A stretch of DNA of 12,487 nt from Prevotella sp. CAG:485 (GTDB lineage: Bacteria > Bacteroidota > Bacteroidia > Bacteroidales > Muribaculaceae), in assembly GCA_000437495.1 (NCBI GenBank), contig FR897820.1:1-12487 (forward strand), in the 5' to 3' direction. The notes beneath the pieces are model-generated. The model searched no databases. It had not been told where the DNA came from and saw only the letters and a program-made list of their open reading frames with translations. Numbering within the stretch: the first letter of the stretch is position 1; each line of letters begins with the position of its first letter. Made by a program: the position numbers and the translations under genes. Shown piece by piece: positions 1-7,603 of this stretch.

Positions 1-60
1 CCCGGCGTTAACATTTTTTGTGGAATGGAGTCTTAAGGCCTCACCTCATAGTATGAAAGA

Positions 61-2538
61 TTACATATCTTCGCTACCGTAGCCTGAGCCATCCTGAATT
101 TCGCCATCGTTGCGTCGGTCGCCCTTCTTGGCCTTCATATTGCCGAAGGAGTATTTCACCGTGAAGCGCACGGTGCGTCCGCCACGCCAGCGTTTGCTGT
201 CCTGAGTATAGCCTTCGCCGGTGGTGAAGTGGTGCATCTTGCGCGAGTCGAACAGGTCGCGGCAGTTGACGGAGAAGGACCAGTTGCCGAGGTTCTTGCG
301 CAGACCTAAATCCACGGTCCATGAGGGTTCGCGCGAGCCCTGAGCCTCAGTCATGCGCGAGTTATAGCGGCCGGTGGCCTGAATGCTCATGTTCCACGGC
401 AGGCGCACGGAAATCATCGAACGGATATCCCATGCAAAACTGTTCTGTTTGTCTCCGCTCAGCGAGTAAGTCTTGCCGTCGCTCACTATATCCCTCTGCC
501 AGGCCTTAAGATGGCTCTGATAGACATTGGCTGTGGTGGTAATGTCGAGCACACGGTTGAAGAGCTGATTCTTCACCACCAACTCGGCGCCTGAGTTGAG
601 ACGCTCTGAAACATTATCCCAGGTGGTGTACATCACATTGTCGGCGGTGATATAGCTCAAGTGAGTCATAATATCGTCGGAAGTGCGTAGATATCCGCTG
701 AGCGAAATCATGTGGTTATCCCAGCTCTTTATGTAGTTGAGTTCGAAGGCGTTGCTGTATTCCGGCTGCAGTTCCGGGTTACCGTAACGTATGTCGGTGG
801 GGTTGCTGATTTCCTGGAAAGAGTTGAGCTGACCGCCCCACGGACGGCGGATACGGCGCGTGTAGTTAATCTGCACCTCGTTGTCCTGCGGAAGCGAATA
901 GCTCAGGAAGATGCTGGGGAAGAGGGCGAAGTTGTTCTTGCGGAAGCGTGGCACATCGTCGCGCGATTCGCCATAGCTCAGCGACTGAGTACGTATCTGC
1001 CAGGCCTCAGCCCTCAGGCCTCCCGAATAGGAGAATTTACCTGCGCGGCCGCCCAAAGTGGCATAGAAGGCCGTGATGTTGTTGTCGTAAATGAATCGGT
1101 TGTAGAGGTCTTTCAGCACCGTTGAAGCGTCATGCTCAGGGGCGCCCCAGGTGGTTACGGGAGTGTTTTCGTGGCTGTATGTGCCGTTGTAGCCGGCTTC
1201 AACTTTCAGATAATCGTTGATGCGATAGCTGTAATCGAGTTTGGCCTCTATGCTTGATGTTTTTATCTCCTGCTTCTGAGCCTGATAGACATCCTCTGTA
1301 CCCTCAGCGTCGGCATATTCCTGATGCTGACGGTAAACGTTGTTGTTCGGCCCTCCCCAGTTGTTATAACCGATGGTAGCCTGCAGAGTGTGGTCTTCGC
1401 CAAACTTATGCAGCCAGCCCAACTCACCGTGAGCGCCGTGGTTATTGCTGTTAGAGCGGTTTTTGTTGACATTCTCGAGCCAGTGATTTGCCAGGTTGGA
1501 GGTATAGTCGATTGTGGTATTGCTCCAGCGATGGCCGAACATGCCAAAGCCGCTCAATGAGATTTCATCTTTGGGTGAGAAATGATATGTGGCGCCCAGA
1601 CGCACAAAGAGGTTGTTGCCGTGATTGTGCGAAACGCCGTCGCTGCGCAGGAAATAATTCTCACCGGCTTCGTTACGCTCGTCATACACGCGGTCGCTCC
1701 ACGAGCCACCTTTATTATGCCTCATGCGGAAGCCGACGCCGCCATAAAGGTCCCATTTGGAGTCGGAATAGTTGATGTTGAACGAGGCATTGCCGCCGCC
1801 ACGGGTGTTGGCACCTATCTCGGCACTGCCGAAGTATCCACCGCGACGATCCTGCTTCAACACTATATTGATGATGCCGGCGGTGCCTTCGGGCGAATAT
1901 TTGGCCGACGGATTGGTGATGACCTCTATGCGCTCAATGCTCTCGCCGGGTATCTGTTCAAGAATCTGTGCGCGGTTATCGGCGGTGAGACCTGACTCTT
2001 TACCGTTTATCCAAACGGTAACCGACGAGTTGCCACGGAGGCTCACCTCGCCGTCCTGGTCCACCTCAACCGAGGGAATGGCCTCGAGCAACTCACTTGC
2101 CGACTGACCTGCCGACAATACCGAAGCGTCGACGTTGAAGACACGCCGGTCAAGGTCAAAGCGCATCTGGCCGCGTACGCCCGTAACCACCACCTCTTCC
2201 AGCATCTTGGAGTCTTCGGTAAGGGTAACCTCGGGCATATCAATATCGGTGTCTGCTATCAGCACGTCGCGTTCCTGGGGCACGGTGCCTTCAAACGACA
2301 CCATGACGATATATTTGCCTGAAGGAATATTTTTCAGCTCGAAGGTGCCGTCAGTACCTGTAGAAGTGCCGATAGGCAGACGTTTGCCGGTGGAATCGGC
2401 AAGTTGCACAGACACAAAGTCCATCGGCTCGCCGGTTTTGCTCACCACCTTGCCTCGGAGATTGGCATCGGCAAAGACACTGCCTGCGCATAACAGCGCT
2501 GCAAGGCTTGCAGCAGCTAATTTTCTCTTGATATTCAT
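61..2538 (-). CDS. TonB-dependent outer membrane beta-barrel receptor (CarboxypepD_reg-like / plug / barrel)
   Basis: The 825-residue product has a signal peptide (basic MNIKRK, hydrophobic core, likely cleavage after VFA at about residue 23). A carboxypeptidase-regulatory-like beta-sandwich follows (about 26-105), then the linker LEEVVVTGVRG (113-123), a plug domain (about 125-230, including VSLRGNSSVTVWINGK and the segment ERIEVITNPSAKYSPEGTAG) and a barrel from about 233 to 798. The last strand ends FTVKYSFG, followed by a charged 27-residue tail. This order matches the Bacteroidetes outer-membrane beta-barrel family (OMP_b-brl_3 type), which resembles TonB-dependent transporters. No SusD-like lipoprotein lies beside it in the window, so a polysaccharide-utilisation SusC role is not supported; the ligand is unknown. 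The ATG at 2538 is chosen because it gives a clean signal peptide. The gene is apparently monocistronic, with the enolase terminator upstream. No consensus -7 box was found; TATAGTTG about 120 bp upstream is one mismatch away. Confidence 0.9.
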   Translation of the reverse strand: MNIKRKLAAASLAALLCAGSVFADANLRGKVVSKTGEPMDFVSVQLADSTGKRLPIGTSTGTDGTFELKNIPSGKYIVMVSFEGTVPQERDVLIADTDIDMPEVTLTEDSKMLEEVVVTGVRGQMRFDLDRRVFNVDASVLSAGQSASELLEAIPSVEVDQDGEVSLRGNSSVTVWINGKESGLTADNRAQILEQIPGESIERIEVITNPSAKYSPEGTAGIINIVLKQDRRGGYFGSAEIGANTRGGGNASFNINYSDSKWDLYGGVGFRMRHNKGGSWSDRVYDERNEAGENYFLRSDGVSHNHGNNLFVRLGATYHFSPKDEISLSGFGMFGHRWSNTTIDYTSNLANHWLENVNKNRSNSNNHGAHGELGWLHKFGEDHTLQATIGYNNWGGPNNNVYRQHQEYADAEGTEDVYQAQKQEIKTSSIEAKLDYSYRINDYLKVEAGYNGTYSHENTPVTTWGAPEHDASTVLKDLYNRFIYDNNITAFYATLGGRAGKFSYSGGLRAEAWQIRTQSLSYGESRDDVPRFRKNNFALFPSIFLSYSLPQDNEVQINYTRRIRRPWGGQLNSFQEISNPTDIRYGNPELQPEYSNAFELNYIKSWDNHMISLSGYLRTSDDIMTHLSYITADNVMYTTWDNVSERLNSGAELVVKNQLFNRVLDITTTANVYQSHLKAWQRDIVSDGKTYSLSGDKQNSFAWDIRSMISVRLPWNMSIQATGRYNSRMTEAQGSREPSWTVDLGLRKNLGNWSFSVNCRDLFDSRKMHHFTTGEGYTQDSKRWRGGRTVRFTVKYSFGNMKAKKGDRRNDGEIQDGSGYGSEDM

Positions 2539-2713
2539 TCGTTATTATCGGGGTGTGTTTTCTGAGTCGGGCAGAACGAACCTGGATGCTGCCCCTCCTC
2601 ATTTTTACAGTTTATTTCCTCTTCTAAGACACAGAAAAGGGCTTAAGGTTTAAGGCCTTACAACTATAAAAAAATGTTAACACGAAGCCGCTGACGAGGG
2701 CGCTTTTCGCAAG

Positions 2714-2751
2714 AAAAATGGCTGCGCCTTTTTTAATCGGACACAGCCATT
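2714..2751 (-). terminator. Rho-independent terminator of enolase
   Basis: Read on the minus strand, AATGGCTGTG and CGCAGCCATT form a 10-pair stem with one G-U wobble. It can extend by two pairs into the loop and is followed directly by a T-run. It lies 25 bp after the enolase stop codon and insulates the receptor gene downstream. Confidence 0.85.
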
Positions 2752-2776
2752 AAACCGTAAATTGAGCTATAAAGGC

Positions 2777-4243
<1,467 letters not shown>

Positions 4244-4262
4244 GTGAACCATATAATCTGCT

Positions 4263-4272
4263 CCGGCGTTTT
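4263..4272 (+). repeat. CCGGCGTTTT copy 1, upstream of the decarboxylase gene
   Basis: An exact 10-mer, 47 bases before the decarboxylase ATG, that recurs at 5605-5614 just before the antiporter gene. By eye I found no exact third copy in the window. ATCGAAAA also occurs near both copies (4282-4289 and 5583-5590), but in the opposite order. Confidence 0.4.
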
Positions 4273-4319
4273 TAAAATGAAATCGAAAACAAGCTACAAT
4301 TAATACTAATAAAAACACA

Positions 4320-5477
4320 ATGGCAACTACCAAGCATGCTCCCATCGTTGAGGAGCTCATCAGTCTGATAGCTAAAAACAACTGGCAAAGCAAATTTGAA
4401 CAGGCTCTGAAAGCCTGCCATGACGCCAATACCATCGAGTATGAGAACATCAAAACGATGGAAGACTACTACGAGTGGCTGGACAACAGTCTTAAATGGA
4501 TACCCGTAGAGAATCCTGAGGGCACCGCAGTCTACAACTGCGTAACCACGTTCTACTATCTCCTTGACCAGAGCCCGGTCAAAGAGCTCCAGACTCCCAT
4601 CATCCCCTCACAGCTCAAAGGCAATGTAATGCCGCCGCTGACTCCGCTGTCTGACTGGATGCGCCGCTACGTCATCGCCTTTGGCGCCTGGATGGACGAA
4701 CCCGGTTCAATCGACGAGGAAGCCGTGAAGAGCTACTACAACTCACCGCGCTACAACATGGGCGACTACGACATGCCGATGGGTGGCTGGAAGACTTTCA
4801 ACCAGTTCTTTGCCCGTTACACCAAACCCGGCTACCGTCCCGTTGCAGCCATCAACGATGACCATGTAATCACTTCTCCGGCCGACTCCACCAACGACGG
4901 TCAGTGGGAAATCAATGCCGAGAGCAAGGTCAACATCAAAGGTCTGGAATGGAGCATCGAAGAGCTCCTGGAAGGCTCGCCTTACAAAGACTGCTTCGAC
5001 GGCGGCATCTTCATCCACCAGTTCCTCAACACCACCGACTATCACCGCGAGCATGCTCCCGTAGGCGGCAAAGTGCTTGAAGCACGCCTTGTTCAGGGTG
5101 TTGTATATCTTGGCGTGGCTGCCGAACCCATTGAGAATGACCCCAAAGGCCGCACCCACATCGTACGCCGCAAACTCGAGGCTCTTGACGAAGCCGGTTA
5201 TCAGTTCCTGCAGATGCGCGGCCTGGTAGTTATCCAGTCAAAGATTGGCAAAGTTGCCGTTCTGCCCATGGGCATGGCTCAGGTAAGTTCCATCATCGTT
5301 ACTGCCGAAGAGGGCAAATTCCTGCGCAAAGGCGAGGAAATCAGCTACTTCCAGTTTGGCGGCTCCGACATCGTAGTGCTCTTCGAGCGCGACTCCAACG
5401 TGAGCATCACAGCTCAGCCCGGTGTTCACTACAAAGTCGGCACGCGCATTGCCCAGGCTTTCCCGGCAGGTGAATAA
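4320..5477 (+). CDS. Phosphatidylserine-decarboxylase-family pyruvoyl enzyme, soluble; probable amino acid decarboxylase
   Basis: The 385-residue product is a self-cleaving pyruvoyl decarboxylase of the Psd family. The catalytic half (about 150-385) has TFNQFFARYTKPGYRP (159-174), ITSPADS (Asp189), DYHREHAP (Asp240, His242, His245) and FQFGGSDIVVLF (Ser349). By analogy with E. coli Psd, Asp189, His245 and Ser349 form the self-cleavage triad, and cleavage between Gly348 and Ser349 leaves a 37-residue alpha chain bearing the pyruvoyl group. Residues 1 to about 150 form an extra domain resembling the PSDC-type N-terminal region (PF12588) of long homologues. There is no signal peptide or membrane helix, unlike canonical Psd, and the cleavage motif is GGSD, not LGST. 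The downstream neighbour is a GadC-like antiporter. I infer a cytoplasmic amino acid decarboxylase; a lipid substrate remains possible. The ATG follows an A-rich Bacteroidetes-type leader. Confidence 0.88.
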   Translation: MATTKHAPIVEELISLIAKNNWQSKFEQALKACHDANTIEYENIKTMEDYYEWLDNSLKWIPVENPEGTAVYNCVTTFYYLLDQSPVKELQTPIIPSQLKGNVMPPLTPLSDWMRRYVIAFGAWMDEPGSIDEEAVKSYYNSPRYNMGDYDMPMGGWKTFNQFFARYTKPGYRPVAAINDDHVITSPADSTNDGQWEINAESKVNIKGLEWSIEELLEGSPYKDCFDGGIFIHQFLNTTDYHREHAPVGGKVLEARLVQGVVYLGVAAEPIENDPKGRTHIVRRKLEALDEAGYQFLQMRGLVVIQSKIGKVAVLPMGMAQVSSIIVTAEEGKFLRKGEEISYFQFGGSDIVVLFERDSNVSITAQPGVHYKVGTRIAQAFPAGE

Positions 5478-5527
5478 AGATAACGTCAACTATCTGAATT
5501 AACCCTGAATAGACACTCAACAGACAT

Positions 5528-5575
5528 CCGGAGGCGGACAAACGCTGCGCGCCTTGTCTGCCTCCGGAATTTTTC
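5528..5575 (+). terminator. Rho-independent terminator between decarboxylase and antiporter genes
   Basis: CCGGAGGCGGACAA (5528-5541) pairs with TTGTCTGCCTCCGG (5554-5567) over 14 positions with one G-U wobble and a 12-nt loop, followed by AATTTTTC. It lies 50 bp after the decarboxylase stop. It implies separate or reduced transcription of the antiporter gene. Confidence 0.88.
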
Positions 5576-5604
5576 TGCCCTTATCGAAAAAAATAAAGTA
5601 ATAC

Positions 5605-5614
5605 CCGGCGTTTT
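5605..5614 (+). repeat. CCGGCGTTTT copy 2, upstream of the antiporter gene
   Basis: This is the second exact copy of the 10-mer found at 4263-4272, 15 bases before the antiporter ATG. It sits in the 54-bp stretch left between the terminator and the start codon. I found no consensus -7 box in that stretch, so the promoter of the antiporter gene is unresolved; a TAATAC hexamer flanks the word on both sides. Confidence 0.4.
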
Positions 5615-5629
5615 ATAATACTTGAATCT

Positions 5630-7414
5630 ATGGCTTCTAATTCTACAACAGCCGCGGCAGGAGCTTCGTCAAAGACTAAAAAAGTTGCAACGCTGAGCAT
5701 GTGGGCCATGGCAATTATGATTGTCACCAACATCGTCTCCATGCGCGGATTGGCTTCGCAGGCTGAATACGGCTATACGTCGATTTTCTATTATGTACTG
5801 GCGGCACTGTTTTTCCTGCTGCCCTTCTCGCTTGTCTGTGCCGAACTGGCTTCCACATATACCAAATCGGGCGGTCTGTTCCGCTGGGTTGCCGAGGCTT
5901 TCGGACCCAAGATTGGCTGGACAGCCATGTATCTGGAATGGCAAATGGTGGTAATCTGGTTTCCGGCCGTGCTGATGTTCTCGTCGGTGTGTCTGGCCTA
6001 CATTTTCTGGCCGGAGAGCTTTGACGCCGCGCTGTCGAAAAACGTTATCTATACCCTTGTTGCCGTTCTTGCCATTTACTGGTTTGCCACTTTCAATGCC
6101 TTCCGAGGCATGAAATCTGCCAATAAGCTTTCATTGGTAGGCGGCTTGAGCGGCACTATAATACCGTCGGCAGTACTCATTATCATGGGTATTGTGTATC
6201 TGCTCACCGACGGTGCCAACCAAATCACCCCCATTTCACCCGAACATCCGTTCTGGCCCGATTTCTCACAGTTCGGCACCATAGTGTTAGCGGCAAGTAT
6301 TTTCCTTTTCTTCGCCGGCATAGAGATGCAGGCTGTGCATGTGCAGCAGATGAAAAATCCGGCACGCGACTATCCAAAGTCAGTGCTGATAGCTATAGTC
6401 ATCATCCTTGCCATTTTCATCTTCGGCACCCTGTCTATAGGCTTTGTCATTCCCGGCAAAGACATCAACATCCTTTCGTCGCTGCTTGTGGCCTATCATG
6501 ATTTGTTTGCCCACATCCATTGCGAATGGTTAGGCAATGTGCTGGCTCTTTTGCTCACCTTCGGCGCCATAGGACAGGTATCCGTGGTCATAGTGGCACC
6601 TTCAACGGGTCTGCTTGCTGTTGGCCGCGCAGGTTTCCTTCCGCGAGGTCTGCAGAAGTGCAACAAAAACGGCATTCAGAAACCCATCCTCATTGTACAG
6701 GGCATCTTCGTAAGCATCCTCTCGCTAGCACTTATAGTCTTGCCGTCGGTTGAGAGCGCATATCAGGTTTTAGGCCAGATGTCCACGGTGATTTACCTTG
6801 TAATGGTCATCATCATCTACTGCGCCTTCATCCGTCTGCGCCGCACTGAACCGGGCGCCAAACGCGGATTCCGCGTTCCCTTCGGCAATTTCGGCAAATG
6901 GTTTACCGTGATTTTAGGTATTGCCGGCGCCCTCCTGGCCATGGTGCTGAGCTTTGTGCCGCCGAGCCAGATAAACACCGGCTCGCCCGTGATTTATGTA
7001 CTCATCATCCTGTTGGGCTCATTGGTATTCTGCTGCGTGCCGTTCATCATCTATGCCAACCGCAAACCTTGGTGGCGCGACAAAGGCTCATCGTTCTATC
7101 CGTTCAACTGGCAGATTGAGGGTCGCCATCCGAGTCAGGTGTCGAAATGGGCGCCCGGCTATCAGCCTACCGAGCAGGAGGTTACCGACGCCATCAACGG
7201 CGATATAGAGGCACTGCTGTCGCCCAAAGCCTCGGTAGAGGCCATGGCAAAGGCTGCCGAGCTTGCCGACAAAGAAGCCGACAGAGCCGCTCAGGATGCC
7301 GAATATGCCAAAGAGGCTGCCGACGCCGCAGTCAAAGCTGCCCAAGAGGCCGAAAATTCGGTACTTGAATCAATAGATTCAAAAACCGACAACGACTCTC
7401 AGCCAACGAAATAA
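5630..7414 (+). CDS. APC-superfamily amino acid antiporter, GadC-like (glutamate:GABA antiporter family)
   Basis: The 594-residue inner-membrane protein has about 12 hydrophobic segments between residues 20 and 477. Its first segment has the broken-helix signature NIVSMRGLASQAEYG (34-48). Residues 229-249, with GIEM, HVQQM and NPARDYP, align with [20 protein letters not shown] of E. coli GadC. The loop KCNKNGIQKP (343-352) resembles GadC KMNKNGVP. GadC-type carriers exchange an external amino acid for its internal decarboxylation product. The C-terminal tail is about 117 residues: an aromatic part (480-511) where GadC has its pH plug, then an alanine-rich charged helix (about 533-580) that I do not know from GadC. 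Its position next to a pyruvoyl decarboxylase suggests that it imports the substrate and exports the amine. The actual substrates are unknown, and separate transcription is possible because of the terminator upstream. Confidence 0.88.
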   Translation: MASNSTTAAAGASSKTKKVATLSMWAMAIMIVTNIVSMRGLASQAEYGYTSIFYYVLAALFFLLPFSLVCAELASTYTKSGGLFRWVAEAFGPKIGWTAMYLEWQMVVIWFPAVLMFSSVCLAYIFWPESFDAALSKNVIYTLVAVLAIYWFATFNAFRGMKSANKLSLVGGLSGTIIPSAVLIIMGIVYLLTDGANQITPISPEHPFWPDFSQFGTIVLAASIFLFFAGIEMQAVHVQQMKNPARDYPKSVLIAIVIILAIFIFGTLSIGFVIPGKDINILSSLLVAYHDLFAHIHCEWLGNVLALLLTFGAIGQVSVVIVAPSTGLLAVGRAGFLPRGLQKCNKNGIQKPILIVQGIFVSILSLALIVLPSVESAYQVLGQMSTVIYLVMVIIIYCAFIRLRRTEPGAKRGFRVPFGNFGKWFTVILGIAGALLAMVLSFVPPSQINTGSPVIYVLIILLGSLVFCCVPFIIYANRKPWWRDKGSSFYPFNWQIEGRHPSQVSKWAPGYQPTEQEVTDAINGDIEALLSPKASVEAMAKAAELADKEADRAAQDAEYAKEAADAAVKAAQEAENSVLESIDSKTDNDSQPTK

Positions 7415-7480
7415 GACCCTCTGACAATAACCAAGACCTTTTTGAGGACTGAAATTTGAGGGACTAAAATCCACATTTCT

Positions 7481-7516
7481 TCAGGGTGTGTCGTGAGCAA
7501 TTCCGGCACACCCTGA
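7481..7516 (+). other. Strong hairpin without T-tract between antiporter and protease genes
   Basis: TCAGGGTGTG (7481-7490) and CACACCCTGA (7507-7516) are perfect inverted repeats, extendable by three pairs to 13 with a 10-nt loop. Neither strand has a T-run after the stem, so it is not a classical intrinsic terminator. It lies 66 bp after the antiporter stop and may stabilise the 3' end of that transcript or terminate it by another mechanism. Confidence 0.6.
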
Positions 7517-7544
7517 GCTGTATAGTGATGTGAGAGGGAAATGA

Positions 7545-7562
7545 TTTTGGCTCTTGCCAAAA
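7545..7562. promoter_or_regulatory. Inverted repeat over the -33 region of the protease promoter; candidate operator
   Basis: TTTTGGC, TCTT, GCCAAAA is a perfect 7-4-7 inverted repeat. It contains the -33 TTTG (7546-7549) and part of the spacer. The geometry is what a repressor site would have, but no regulator is identified. Confidence 0.4.
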
Positions 7563-7576
7563 AATTATTAACTTTG
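7546..7576 (+). promoter_or_regulatory. Consensus Bacteroidetes promoter of the M6 protease gene
   Basis: TTTG at 7546-7549, a spacer of exactly 19 bp, and TAACTTTG at 7569-7576 followed by CGG match both elements of the Bacteroidetes housekeeping promoter. Transcription should start near 7582, leaving a leader of about 20 nt. This rules out the in-frame ATG at 7541 as the start. Confidence 0.88.
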
Positions 7577-7603
7577 CGGAGAAACAACACTTACCTGCAT
7601 AAA

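Noticed and set aside
61..2538. SusC-type receptor of a polysaccharide utilisation locus
   Set aside because: At 825 residues it is shorter than typical SusC proteins, and no SusD, glycoside hydrolase or sensor gene is beside it in the window.
4320..5477. Calling this gene psd, the phosphatidylethanolamine-synthesis enzyme
   Set aside because: The length, missing membrane anchor, extra N-terminal region, altered cleavage motif and antiporter neighbour all differ from canonical Psd. The family is certain but the lipid role is not, so no symbol was given.
5630..7414. Calling the antiporter gadC and the pair a glutamate/GABA system
   Set aside because: No PLP-type glutamate decarboxylase is in the window, and the partner belongs to a different enzyme family, so glutamate cannot be assumed.
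7541..7603. In-frame upstream ATG that would add 21 residues to the protease
   Set aside because: The consensus promoter (7546-7576) lies inside this stretch, and the extension would bury the signal peptide that begins at 7604.
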